In this document: one piece after another, positions 24,471 through 32,735 of the stretch
How the letters are laid out: every line of letters begins with the position of its first letter
How positions within the stretch are numbered: position 1 is the stretch's first letter
DNA from: Nodosilinea sp. FACHB-131
Lineage (GTDB): Bacteria > Cyanobacteriota > Cyanobacteriia > Phormidesmidales > Phormidesmidaceae
DNA: 64,000 bases
Direction: 5' to 3'
NCBI RefSeq assembly: GCF_014695395.1
Contig: NZ_JACJOF010000011.1
Coordinates: forward strand, 1 to 64,000
Notes under the pieces: model-generated
Told to the model about the DNA's origin: nothing
Databases searched by the model: none
What the model saw: the letters and a program-made list of their open reading frames with translations, nothing else
Position numbers and translations under genes: made by a program

Positions 24471-25691
24471 ATGGTGTCTAATCGGTTTACCGCTATATTC
24501 GCACCCTGTCTTGTACTGTTGGCCCTGGGCAGCTGCGCCTCAGCCCCTAGCCCCACCGCTCAGGCTCCGACCGACACTGCCCAAGTTGAACCTACCGAGG
24601 CTCCAGCCCAGCCCAGCCCTGAGCCAGTGGTGAATCGTGTTGAACCTGTCACGGTTGTGGAGGGTCTAGAGCATCCCTGGAGCATGGTCTGGCTACCCAA
24701 CGGTGACATGCTAATCACCGAGCGACCCGGACGGCTGCGCCGGGTCAGTAACGGCGCCCTAGACCCTACTCCTATTGCTGGGGTACCCGAGGTGTTAGCT
24801 TTTCGTCAGGGGGGGCTACTAGATATTGCCTTGCACCCCGAGTTTGAAAACAATGGTTTTATCTACCTAGCCTACGCCGACGGCACTCAGCAGGCCAACC
24901 GCACCCAGGTGGCCCGGGCACGGCTAGAGGGCAACACCCTCACCGACTGGACGGTAATTTTTACTAACAACCGCGACAAATCAGACGGCCAACATTTTGG
25001 GTCACGCCTGCTGTGGCTGCCCGATGACACTCTGTTGGTGGCCCTGGGCGATGGTGGTAATCCCCCGTTACGACTTGATGGTGAGCTGATTCGTAACCAA
25101 GCCCAAAACCGCCAAACTCTACTGGGCTCGGTGGTGCGCCTGACCGACGAGGGCGAGGCTCCTGGTGACAATCCCTTTGTGAATGATGCGGGCGCTAACC
25201 CGCTGATTTGGAGCTACGGTCACCGCAATATTCAGGGCCTGGCCCTTGACCCTGAAACTAGCCAGGTGTGGTCTACAGAGCACGGCTCTCGAGGCGGGGA
25301 CGAGCTCAACCGCCTGGAGCCCGGCAAAAACTATGGCTGGCCAGTGGTGACCTACAGTGAAGAGTATTCGGGCGGTCCGGTTTCCACCGAGCGCTCGCGT
25401 CCAGATATGGTTGATCCTCTGACCTACTGGACGCCCTCTATTGCGCCCTCAGGGCTGGCGGTGTATCGGGGCGATCGCTATCCCCAGTGGCAAGGGCAGC
25501 TGTTTGCCGGTGGGCTAGTCTCCCAAGATGTGCGCCGCATTGAGGTAGATGCCAATGGCGCTGTGGTCGATCAGGTTTCAATTCCCATTGGTCAGCGGGT
25601 GCGAGATATACGCCAGGGACCCGACGGGTTTCTTTACGTACTGACCGACGATCCCAACGGTCGCTTGGTTCGTCTAGAGCCAGCCTCGTAG
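24471..25691 (+). CDS. PQQ-dependent sugar dehydrogenase-like lipoprotein (Asd/sGDH family)
   Basis: A 406-residue exported protein. The signal peptide ends in a lipobox (LLALGSC), so it should be lipid-anchored. A Pro/Ala/Thr-rich linker leads to a six-bladed beta-propeller of the soluble glucose / aldose sugar dehydrogenase family: EHPWSMVWLPNGDMLITERPGRLR, a blade with GGLLDIALHPEF, FGSRLLWLPDDTLLVALGDGG, SYGHRNIQGLALDP and TEHGSRGGDELN are typical. Members oxidise sugars with PQQ in the periplasm; whether this organism makes PQQ is not shown. A hairpin terminator follows at 25721. Confidence 0.88.
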   Translation: MVSNRFTAIFAPCLVLLALGSCASAPSPTAQAPTDTAQVEPTEAPAQPSPEPVVNRVEPVTVVEGLEHPWSMVWLPNGDMLITERPGRLRRVSNGALDPTPIAGVPEVLAFRQGGLLDIALHPEFENNGFIYLAYADGTQQANRTQVARARLEGNTLTDWTVIFTNNRDKSDGQHFGSRLLWLPDDTLLVALGDGGNPPLRLDGELIRNQAQNRQTLLGSVVRLTDEGEAPGDNPFVNDAGANPLIWSYGHRNIQGLALDPETSQVWSTEHGSRGGDELNRLEPGKNYGWPVVTYSEEYSGGPVSTERSRPDMVDPLTYWTPSIAPSGLAVYRGDRYPQWQGQLFAGGLVSQDVRRIEVDANGAVVDQVSIPIGQRVRDIRQGPDGFLYVLTDDPNGRLVRLEPAS

Positions 25692-25720
25692 CTCAGCAAC
25701 CCCTAAGACTGTACGAAACG

Positions 25721-25752
25721 CGGAAGGGCGCTCCAACAGGGGCGCCCTTCCG
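25721..25752 (+). terminator. Hairpin terminator after sugar dehydrogenase gene
   Basis: CGGAAGGGCGC and GCGCCCTTCCG form a perfect 11-bp stem with a ten-base loop, about 30 bases after the stop codon. There is no T-tract. Confidence 0.7.
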
Positions 25753-25801
25753 CACATTTATAGCTGCCCCCTGGGCATTGTGACAAAGAATCGTTCGGTG
25801 G

Positions 25802-25873
25802 TTGTAGCCAGCTGTTCCAGGTTTGGCAGCAAATTAATCAGCTGTGTCCTCGGTCAGCTGGCTAGGGCTACAA
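25802..25873. other. Long-range inverted repeat, possible structured RNA
   Basis: TTGTAGCCAGCTG at 25802 and CAGCTGGCTAGGGCTACAA ending at 25873 pair over 13 bases with a four-base bulge, enclosing about 40 bases. It lies between the sugar dehydrogenase terminator and the 3' end of the DUF2811 gene. It may be a small RNA or the DUF2811 terminator region; nothing decides between them. Confidence 0.35.
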
Positions 25874-26061
25874 AGCTTGGCTTGGCGATTAATTGAGCGT
25901 GGTGCAATCAGTGCCTAAGCTTTTACAACAACCAAAAATTAAAATTTGGGCGATCGCCAAGCTCTAGCTATGGCAAGGCGTTAACTTACAGAATCCGATA
26001 ATTCATCCTTAGCCTGACGGGATTCCATCTGAGTCTTGGACATCAAAAACTTCCCGCCCAA

Positions 26062-26286
26062 TTAGGCAGCATAGTCAAACACTGCGTCTAGGTATAGACG
26101 ATTGATGCGGCGATCGCTGATGCCGTTCTGCATCAGAAATAGTGACAGCGCCGCACAGAACACCCGGTGTTGGCTCCACGATGGGTGGGTCTCTACATAG
26201 TCACGCATGGCCTCAAACAACTCCTCCGGCACTTCTACACTGAGGCTGATTCTCGATGCCATAGCCGCCATTGATTGCTCACTCAT
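26062..26286 (-). CDS. DUF2811 small cyanobacterial protein
   Basis: About 74 residues from ATG 26286 (MSEQSMAAM); a GTG two codons upstream is in frame. The core SLSVEVPEELFEAMRDYVETHPSWSQHRVFCAALSLFLMQNG matches the DUF2811 family, a small helical protein found in cyanobacteria whose function is unknown. The strand-helix-helix pattern recalls ribbon-helix-helix (CopG-like) DNA-binding proteins, but I cannot show this. The gene is alone. Confidence 0.75.
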   Translation of the reverse strand: MSEQSMAAMASRISLSVEVPEELFEAMRDYVETHPSWSQHRVFCAALSLFLMQNGISDRRINRLYLDAVFDYAA

Positions 26287-26570
26287 CTTCACTTCCCCAA
26301 TCTGAAACTAGACAGCAAAATACAGCCCCTATCAACTGTTTAACAGGCCGGATCCCTTGCTGGAAGGGAACTTAGAGCCTTTAGACAAGCTGGGACAGAA
26401 GCGTTGTGTAAGCTGGTCGCACCATTGTCACCACAGGGCAGGGGGATGTCAATCTTGCCAACTCCACCTCAATCCGCTACTCCCCATCTTTGTCAACGAG
26501 GACTCAAGGGTTTCAGCGATCCCCATTCAGGCTATTTGTAATTGTCAACACACAAGCGATCTAATGTACC

Positions 26571-26696
26571 TGTGGAGAATCCCGATTCCCAGTTTTGGAC
26601 TGAATTACTACTCTGCCATTGATTTCTGGGGAAAACTCTGCCAAATCTGGGGAAAACCCTGGGGAAAACCCCACAAGAAAAGAAAAAAAATATAAA
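26571..26696. repeat. DnaA-box-like cluster: three CTGGGGAAAAC direct repeats plus A-rich run
   Basis: Copies of CTGGGGAAAAC start at 26626, 26647 and 26659, and TGTGGAGAA is at 26571. Each is one base away from TGTGGAAAA, the complement of the cyanobacterial DnaA box TTTTCCACA. An A-rich run (AAGAAAAGAAAAAAAATATA) follows at once. A protein-binding array is plausible; a replication origin is not shown. Confidence 0.4.
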
Positions 26697-26736
26697 ATCC
26701 ATCAGGGTTTCAAATTTTTAATATCTAGGCAAGCAA

Positions 26737-26804
26737 AGCGTCAGAATGTTTCACAAGTCGGCAACCCTAGACTTTGGGGGCTGCCCCTTATCTGACGCTC
26801 TTTT
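26737..26804 (+). other. Long hairpin, possible terminator or small RNA 3' end
   Basis: AGCGTCAGA (26737-26745) and TCTGACGCT (26791-26799) pair perfectly and enclose 45 bases, which can fold further (GGCAACCC with GGGGCTGCC). CTTTTC follows on the plus strand. It lies 93 bases beyond the rsgA stop codon. On the plus strand it looks like the end of a transcript with no protein gene; on the minus strand it may close the dnaJ-tusA-rsgA transcript. Confidence 0.4.
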
Positions 26805-26891
26805 CATCTAACTGCAAGCGATTAACTAGCGCTGAGTAGCCAGAACCCTACGATTGGATTCTGGTCAGCACTAAATTCAAGCCCAATTTGA

Positions 26892-28055
26892 CTAGCTCAG
26901 GCCGTTGTTCTCGGGCCAGTCACCGTCGCTAGACTGCGGATCAAGACTATCGTTAGATCCATCTAGGTCGTGGCGTAGATAGTCAAGCCTTTGCTTTTGG
27001 TGGCGGCGCGATGGGCGACGATATTTTTTGGTCTGAAGTCGGGGCTCCTGGCGTTGCTGCCCCTGCTCTCCCGTTCTGAGCTTAAGGGGGGCGTCGGGGT
27101 CGCGCTGCTGCTGTTGGCCCTCCTGGTACTCAAGAGCTTCCTTCAGCAGGGTGAGGTAAAAGTCATAGCGGGGCCAGTGGGGGTCGACGGCGCAGCCTGG
27201 TGCATCCCGGTGTAGACAATCGTTGAATTGGCAGATACCCTCAGCTAGGCGGGATCGAATTTCTGGAAAACACTGACCCAGGACCAGCGGAGTCAGGGCC
27301 AAATCGGGTTGGTTAAAACCAGGGGTATCCGCTAAAAAACCGCCCCCCGGCAGCTCGAATAGCTCTACGTGGCGAGTGGTGTGTCGGCCTCGCCCCAGCT
27401 TGCCAGACACCGCTCCTGTCCTCAGGCTGGCCTGGGGAATGAGCCAGTTAATTAAGCTTGATTTACCTACTCCAGAGGGCCCTGAGATGATGGTTGTGCG
27501 ACCCTGTAGCCGAGGTAGCAGCGCTCGTATCGTTTCATCTTCTTGAAGGCTGATCATCGTGGCTGGGTAGCCCCAGTCGTCGAGCTGCTCCTGCCAGTAG
27601 CGGCGGGTGTCGGCGCTCACTAGATCCTGCTTATTGAGGCAGAGGTGAACAGGCACCCCCGTCGATTCGGCTTTAACTAAGAACCGCCCAAGCTGCTGGG
27701 GGTCAAGGTCAGGCTCGGCTAGGGCAAAGACTAGGAGAATTTGATCAGCGTTGGCTACGGGTGGACGGTCTAACACCGAGCGACGGGAACCGACTGCAGC
27801 GATCGCGCCCCGTCCGTCGGCCCAGTCTATGGCCTCTAGCTGCACGCGATCGCCCACCATCACCTGCTGACCAGTTTTCCTTAAGCGCGCCCGGCGGGTA
27901 CACAGCAAGATTTGACCTGCAATCTCATCCCCAAGCAGGTCGCTGGTTGTATCCAATCTCACTCGATAGTAGTTGGCTTGTATAGCTACTACCAGACCCC
28001 AGAGGCCTGATCTCGACTCAGTTAATACCGTATCATCAAGCTCAGAAGGTGCCAT
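26892..28055 (-). CDS. rsgA: Ribosome small subunit-dependent GTPase RsgA (YjeQ/EngC)
   Basis: Circularly permuted GTPase that helps late 30S maturation. An OB-fold (about 18-75) is followed by the permuted G motifs: NKQD (G4) first, then GPSGVGKSSLIN (G1) and DTPGF (G3), and the zinc finger CQFNDCLHRDAPGC. After about residue 325 there is a polar tail of some 60 residues, basic (KKYRRPSRRHQKQRLD) then acidic (DGSNDSLDPQSSDGD), longer than in E. coli. Start ATG 28055; the preceding GTG touches the stop codon of the TusA-like gene, so the two are translationally close. Third gene of a dnaJ-tusA-like-rsgA run. Confidence 0.93.
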   Translation of the reverse strand: MAPSELDDTVLTESRSGLWGLVVAIQANYYRVRLDTTSDLLGDEIAGQILLCTRRARLRKTGQQVMVGDRVQLEAIDWADGRGAIAAVGSRRSVLDRPPVANADQILLVFALAEPDLDPQQLGRFLVKAESTGVPVHLCLNKQDLVSADTRRYWQEQLDDWGYPATMISLQEDETIRALLPRLQGRTTIISGPSGVGKSSLINWLIPQASLRTGAVSGKLGRGRHTTRHVELFELPGGGFLADTPGFNQPDLALTPLVLGQCFPEIRSRLAEGICQFNDCLHRDAPGCAVDPHWPRYDFYLTLLKEALEYQEGQQQQRDPDAPLKLRTGEQGQQRQEPRLQTKKYRRPSRRHQKQRLDYLRHDLDGSNDSLDPQSSDGDWPENNGLS

Positions 28056-28058
28056 CAC

Positions 28059-28301
28059 CTAATTGGGGCGGCGCACATAAACAACAAAATAGTCAGCGCA
28101 ATCCTCTAAATGCTCTACTTTGTAACCTTCCATAGTGAGACTGTCAGGTACCTGCTCAACAGGTTCCCCAGCATCAAGCCATACCTCTAGCAAAGCTCCA
28201 GGCGCCATTTTCTCCAGCCGGAGCTTCGTCCGCACAAAGTTGATGGGGCAAGGTGTGCCCCGCAGATCTAAACGCTCATCGGCGGCCGTAGAGTAGCTCA
28301 T
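28059..28301 (-). CDS. TusA/SirA-family sulfurtransferase-like protein
   Basis: An 80-residue protein with the TusA/YeeD fold. [22 protein letters not shown] contains the conserved CPxP-like motif (here CPIN) with the sulphur-carrying Cys at about residue 18. TusA relays persulphide sulphur, for example to tRNA thiolation. The start ATG overlaps the dnaJ stop codon by four bases and its stop is next to the rsgA start, so the three are tightly coupled. This order recurs in cyanobacteria to my knowledge. The sulphur acceptor is unknown. Confidence 0.88.
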   Translation of the reverse strand: MSYSTAADERLDLRGTPCPINFVRTKLRLEKMAPGALLEVWLDAGEPVEQVPDSLTMEGYKVEHLEDCADYFVVYVRRPN

Positions 28302-29419
28302 CCGCGAAACAGCCCCCCCAAAAAGCCCTCAATACCACCTCGGTTGACCTTCTCACCACGAATTTCTGCCAGTTTTTCAACCAGCTCTCGCTCCTCTGGC
28401 TTCATGCGGGTGGGAATGTCAACCTGTACAGTGATCAAGTGATCGCCGCGGCTAACGGGGTTGCCCAGCTTAGGCACACCACGATTGTCGAGGGTGAGAA
28501 CTGTACCAGGCTGTGTACCGGCAGGTACGTCTAGCTCTTCTGGGCCATCAACAGTATCAATAGTCAGCTTGCAGCCCAAAATTGCTTGAAGATAGCTGAT
28601 TTTGAGATCAGAGAGAATATTGATGCCATCCCGCTTAAAGGCAGCATCTTCGGCTACAAACAAATAGACGTACAAATCTCCAGCAGGACCACCCCGTAGC
28701 CCAGCGTCCCCCTCATTAGATACCCGCAGCCGAGTGCCATTATCGACGCCAGCCGGCACAGTAATTTTGAGTTTTTTGGTTTCCTGATTCTGCCCGCTAC
28801 CACCGCACACGTCGCAGCGGTCTTCAATCACCTCGCCTGTACCATTACAGGTCGGGCAGGCCGATACTTGGGTAAAACTGCCAAAGGGAGTGCGGGTAGC
28901 CCGGCGAACTTGGCCAGTACCGCTACAAGTGCCACAGGTAGAAGGGCGAGTACCCGGCTTAGCACCACTGCCTGTGCAGGTGCCACAGGTTTCCAGATGG
29001 CTAATTTTAATTTCTTTCTCGCCGCCAAACACCGCTTCTTTAAAGTCAAGCCTGAGGTCAAGGCGGAGATCATCACCTCGAGTTGGCCCTCGTCGCCGAG
29101 TACCTTGGCCCATGCCTCCCGAAAAGCCGCTAAAGAAGCTCTCGAATATGTCGGCGAAGCCACCCATGTCACCCATGTCTTGGTAACCGCCAGCACCAGC
29201 ACCAAGCCCAGCTTCTCCGAAACGATCGTAGCGAGCCCGAACTTCGGGCTCAGAAAGCACCTCGTAGGCTCGGTTGATCTCTTTGAAGGTGTCTTCAGCC
29301 CCAGGATCTTTGTTGACGTCGGGGTGGTATTTGCGGGCTAAGCGCCGGTAGGCTCGCTTAACATCGTCTTGATCGGCGTTGCGCGAAATACCGAGAATCT
29401 CATAGAAATCACGGGCCAT
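28298..29419 (-). CDS. dnaJ: Chaperone DnaJ
   Basis: Class A J protein of 373 residues. J domain with HPD (KYHPDVNKD), Gly/Phe-rich region ([22 protein letters not shown]), four CxxCxGxG zinc repeats ([32 protein letters not shown]) and the two C-terminal client-binding beta-domains. It delivers substrates to DnaK and stimulates its ATPase. It is 96 bases downstream of dnaK on the same strand and overlaps the TusA-like gene by four bases. A hairpin between dnaK and dnaJ may reduce read-through. Confidence 0.97.
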   Translation of the reverse strand: MARDFYEILGISRNADQDDVKRAYRRLARKYHPDVNKDPGAEDTFKEINRAYEVLSEPEVRARYDRFGEAGLGAGAGGYQDMGDMGGFADIFESFFSGFSGGMGQGTRRRGPTRGDDLRLDLRLDFKEAVFGGEKEIKISHLETCGTCTGSGAKPGTRPSTCGTCSGTGQVRRATRTPFGSFTQVSACPTCNGTGEVIEDRCDVCGGSGQNQETKKLKITVPAGVDNGTRLRVSNEGDAGLRGGPAGDLYVYLFVAEDAAFKRDGINILSDLKISYLQAILGCKLTIDTVDGPEELDVPAGTQPGTVLTLDNRGVPKLGNPVSRGDHLITVQVDIPTRMKPEERELVEKLAEIRGEKVNRGGIEGFLGGLFRG

Positions 29420-29464
29420 AGGGGGCTACCTAGACAACTCCAGCAACAATCAACATTAAACCAT

Positions 29465-29496
29465 TTTAAAAGGAGTGCCCACCTTGGGTAGGTGGG
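29465..29496 (-). terminator. Hairpin between dnaK and dnaJ (partial terminator)
   Basis: On the minus strand CCCACC and GGTGGG (29496-29478) pair around a seven-base loop, followed after GCACTCC by TTTTAAAA. It lies 20 bases after the dnaK stop codon. It may attenuate transcription between the two genes. Confidence 0.45.
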
Positions 29497-29515
29497 AATA
29501 CCCGCCCCCTTAGCC

Positions 29516-31471
29516 TTAGTCTATGGCTTCGTAATCGGCAGTAACGGTGGCGTCTAGCCCCATATCATCGTCGTAGTCAGGGTCATAGGTCTCTTCGTTC
29601 CCCGCTTCAACGTTGGCATAGGCTGTTGCCGGGATGCCCATATCTACCTCGGCTCCGGTGTCTACGTCGCGGTAGACGTTGGTACCGACTGCAAAGATGG
29701 CCGACTGTAGGGAATCAATACATCCCTGAAATGTAGCGACATCAATGCTGGGGTTGTGGGTAGCAGCGCGGAGCTGATTGACTTTGTCGTCTAGATCAGC
29801 CCGAGTTGCATCATCTAGCAAGTTGCCATGGTCGCGCAAGGTGGCTTCGTAGCTGTAAAACAGGTTGTCAGCTCGATTAGTCAGTTCTGCTAGCTGTCGT
29901 CGTCGCCCATCTTCATCGGCATAAGTCTCAGCCTCCAGGCGCATGCGCTCAACTTCGCTGTCGGTTAAACCGCCCGTGTTGGTGATGCAGATGCTCTGGG
30001 CACGACCCGTACCCTTGTCGAGGGCCGCCACTTTAAGAATACCGTCGGCGTCGATTTCAAAAGACACCTCAATTTGCGGTACTCCGCGAGGAGCAGGGGG
30101 AAGACCGGTAAGCTCAAACTTACCCAGACTTTTGTTGTCCTTCGCCATGGCCCGCTCACCCTGAAGAACGTGAATTTCTACAGAGGTTTGGCCATCGGTG
30201 GCGGTCGAGAACACCTGAGACTTACTAGTGGGAATAGTGGTGTTGCGCTCGATAATCTTGGTAAATACTTCTCCCAAGGTTTCAATACCTAGGGAGAGGG
30301 GGGTGATATCGAGCAGTAGTAAATCTTTGACTTCCCCCCCTAGTACGCCCGCCTGAATTGATGCCCCTAGGGCTACAGCTTCATCGGGGTTCACAGAGCG
30401 ATCGGGAGCCTTGCCGTTAAAGTAGGCGCTAACCGCCTGCTGCACGGCCGGGATGCGGGTAGAGCCGCCTACTAGCAAGATGCGATCGATCGCGTCAGGG
30501 CTTAAGTCTGCATCCTTAAGGGCCTGCTTAACCGGATCTAGGGTGGCCTGTACCAGTTCCGACGCAAATTGCTCGAATTGAGCGCGGGTCAGCGTCATTT
30601 CTAGGTGCTTTGGGCCAGACTCGTCGGCGGTAATAAAAGGGAGGTTGATGGAAGTCGAGGGCATACTCGACAACTCGACTTTGGCTTTTTCGGCTGCTTC
30701 GCGGATACGCTGTAGCGCCATGCGATCGGCAGATAGATCAATGCCTTCTTGCTCGCGAAAAGCAGCAGTCATCCACTCAACGATACAGTTGTCAAAATCG
30801 TCACCGCCTAGATGGTTGTTGCCAGCGGTAGCCTTGACCTCAAAGACGCCATCGCCTAACTGTAAAATAGACACATCAAAGGTACCGCCCCCAAGATCAA
30901 ATACCAATACAATCTGGTCTTGGTCTTGCTTGTCGAGCCCGTAGGAGAGGGCTGCAGCAGTGGGCTCGTTGATAATGCGTAGGACTTCTAAGCCCGCAAT
31001 GGTGCCAGCGTCCTTGGTTGCTTGGCGCTGCGCGTCGGTAAAGTAAGCCGGTACGGTAATAACGGCCTGGGTTACTTCGGCTCCTAGGTAAGTCTCAGCA
31101 TCCTGCTTGAGCTTTTGCAGGATCATTGCAGAAATTTCCTGGGGCGTAAACGCCTTGCCGCGGATCTGCACGTCTACAGTGTTGTCACGACCGCTAACGC
31201 AAACGTAAGGTACGCGGCTACGCTCCGCTTCGGTGTCTTCCCAGCGACGACCAATAAACCGCTTGATGCTGTAGACCGTATTCTCTGCGTTGGTGACCGC
31301 CTGGCGTTTAGCCAACTGGCCTACTAACCGCTCGCCGTTTTTACCAAATCCAACAATGCTGGGTACCGTACGGCCCCCCTCAGTGCTAGAAATTACAGCT
31401 GGTTTGCCGCCTTCGAGGACAGCGACACAACTGTTCGTTGTTCCTAGGTCAATGCCGATTACTTTACCCAT
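29516..31471 (-). CDS. dnaK: Molecular chaperone DnaK (Hsp70)
   Basis: Full-length Hsp70, 651 residues. The ATPase domain has [59 protein letters not shown] and [12 protein letters not shown]; the substrate domain has [16 protein letters not shown]. The C-terminal tail is acidic ([13 protein letters not shown]) and does not end in the EEVD form. It sits with grpE upstream and dnaJ downstream. Cyanobacteria have several dnaK genes; I do not assign which paralogue this is. No CIRCE-type inverted repeat is visible in the 230 bases upstream. Confidence 0.97.
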   Translation of the reverse strand: MGKVIGIDLGTTNSCVAVLEGGKPAVISSTEGGRTVPSIVGFGKNGERLVGQLAKRQAVTNAENTVYSIKRFIGRRWEDTEAERSRVPYVCVSGRDNTVDVQIRGKAFTPQEISAMILQKLKQDAETYLGAEVTQAVITVPAYFTDAQRQATKDAGTIAGLEVLRIINEPTAAALSYGLDKQDQDQIVLVFDLGGGTFDVSILQLGDGVFEVKATAGNNHLGGDDFDNCIVEWMTAAFREQEGIDLSADRMALQRIREAAEKAKVELSSMPSTSINLPFITADESGPKHLEMTLTRAQFEQFASELVQATLDPVKQALKDADLSPDAIDRILLVGGSTRIPAVQQAVSAYFNGKAPDRSVNPDEAVALGASIQAGVLGGEVKDLLLLDITPLSLGIETLGEVFTKIIERNTTIPTSKSQVFSTATDGQTSVEIHVLQGERAMAKDNKSLGKFELTGLPPAPRGVPQIEVSFEIDADGILKVAALDKGTGRAQSICITNTGGLTDSEVERMRLEAETYADEDGRRRQLAELTNRADNLFYSYEATLRDHGNLLDDATRADLDDKVNQLRAATHNPSIDVATFQGCIDSLQSAIFAVGTNVYRDVDTGAEVDMGIPATAYANVEAGNEETYDPDYDDDMGLDATVTADYEAID

Positions 31472-31703
31472 AGCCCACGGTGCTCAACTTAATCGTTCGC
31501 TTTACCTTCGAAATTAGCCCAGGCCCACAACGATCTGAGCTAATTGTGATTAGGTTGCCCGCTTACACCAAAGAAGTTATCGTCCACTGCGGTAACTTGT
31601 TGACTGCACTGCCCAGATGCGGGTGTTGGTAGAACCTAGAGCACAGTGATAGGGCTTCCTGACCCATCACAACCAGCAAGCACCCAGCTAATCGGTTGAT
31701 AGA

Positions 31704-32405
31704 TTATTCGAGGGACCCAGAACTCTCAATTTCTGGGTTTTGAGAACTATCCTCTGGGGGAGCAGCTACTTTCACCATAGCGTGGCGCAGCACCCGATCT
31801 CCAAGCTGGTAGCCCCGCACGAACTCTTCGATCACCACCCCCTCGGCATGGTCGGCAGTTGGTTCGCGCATGACGGCCTCGTGCAGTAGCGGGTCAAACT
31901 CTTGCCCTTCGGCACGCATGGCTGAGACTCCTAAGCGCTTTAGGGTTTCCACTAGCTGCTTGTAAACACTTTGATAACTTTTATGAATAGTCATCTCGGC
32001 TTCGGTCTGGGGCTTAATCTGCGATCGCGCCCGCTCAAAGTTGTCAACCACTGGCAGCAGCTCGATAACGGTGTCGCCCTTAATCTGAGTGGCCAACTCG
32101 TCTTTTTCCTTGCTGGTGCGTTTGCGGTAGTTCTCAAAGTCAGCTGCAATGCGCATTGATTGGTTTGCCCGATCTTCAAGCTGGGCCTTTAACCCCGCCA
32201 CTTGGCGCTCTAGATCAGTCACTAAGCCTGCATCAACGCTACCCCCGTTAGAGGGCGGTGCTGCTTCAGCGTCTTCAACCGTAGCTGCTGCGGCTTCGAC
32301 CACGTCATCAAAGTCAATATCCACAGCGTCTTCTTCAAGAATCTCTTCGATAGCTTCAGGGTCAGAAGCGGGATCGTGGGCAGTGTGATGAATGTCGTCA
32401 ACCAT
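31704..32405 (-). CDS. grpE: Nucleotide exchange factor GrpE
   Basis: GrpE releases ADP from DnaK. About 233 residues from ATG 32405 (MVDDIHHTAHD); in-frame codons upstream would add a poor 11-residue extension. The first 60 residues are strongly acidic and Ala-rich (EEILEEDAVDIDFDDVVEAAA). Then comes a long helix (about 65-130, LEDRANQSMRIAADFENYRKRT) and the C-terminal beta-domain with GEEFDP-like EGQEFDPLLHEAV and the closing RGYQLGDRVLRHAMVKV. First gene of the grpE-dnaK-dnaJ cluster and divergent from pilB. Confidence 0.95.
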   Translation of the reverse strand: MVDDIHHTAHDPASDPEAIEEILEEDAVDIDFDDVVEAAAATVEDAEAAPPSNGGSVDAGLVTDLERQVAGLKAQLEDRANQSMRIAADFENYRKRTSKEKDELATQIKGDTVIELLPVVDNFERARSQIKPQTEAEMTIHKSYQSVYKQLVETLKRLGVSAMRAEGQEFDPLLHEAVMREPTADHAEGVVIEEFVRGYQLGDRVLRHAMVKVAAPPEDSSQNPEIESSGSLE

Positions 32406-32735
32406 GCTGATATGTAACTCGGCGGGTGAATGCAACAACTTTGCTTAGGCCCAAGTCTATCTCAGCGACTTGCCTTTAGCACTGCTTTCAATTCTATCGC
32501 GGAATGTGGGTTTGACTGCCGTGGGTTGAGGCTCTGCCTTGCTCCCAAAGATTGACGAGCCATTGACCTGCCGTGGTGCAGATAAATTAGATAAGGGTAT
32601 TATCGACACTACGGGGTCAACACGGGTAAGGCTTGCGATCGGGCAAGCTTAGGGGTATATCCCCCCGTTCAGGGCATACTGCCTGCATACAATTGGGTTT
32701 AAGCCTGTTTCACACCAGCACTTTGGCATCAGCGT
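32406..32735. other. Divergent intergenic region grpE / pilB
   Basis: These 330 bases must carry promoters in both directions. I see a small inverted repeat GGGG-TATAT-CCCC at 32652-32664 and A+T-rich sequence around 32580-32605 (GATAAATTAGATAAGGGTAT). No coding sequence, and no operator I can name. Confidence 0.4.

Larger units (their letters stand above)
25692..26061. other. Intergenic region with terminator and inverted-repeat structure
   Basis: These 370 bases hold the terminator at 25721 and a long-range inverted repeat at 25802-25873 (TTGTAGCC ... GGCTACAA with inner AGCTG/CAGCT). From about 25900 the DNA is richer in A+T (AAAAATTAAAATTTGGGCGA) and contains a HIP1 octamer. I see no coding sequence. 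Confidence 0.5.
26287..26891. other. Long intergenic region with DnaA-box-like repeats and A-rich stretch
   Basis: About 600 bases between DUF2811 and the 3' end of rsgA. An open frame of 112 codons on the plus strand (26357-26695) lacks a ribosome-binding site and a recognisable family, and I do not call it a gene. The second half has TGTGGAGAA at 26571, three direct repeats of CTGGGGAAAAC (26626, 26647, 26659), an A-rich run to 26696 and a long hairpin at 26737-26804. Confidence 0.5.

Noticed and set aside
26357..26695. Open frame of 112 codons on the plus strand
   Set aside because: No ribosome-binding site, odd composition rich in Cys/His/Trp, ends in an A-rich tract, and overlaps the repeat cluster. 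No family recognised.
31472..31703. Heat-shock operator (CIRCE) before dnaK
   Set aside because: No TTAGCACTC-N9-GAGTGCTAA type inverted repeat could be seen.
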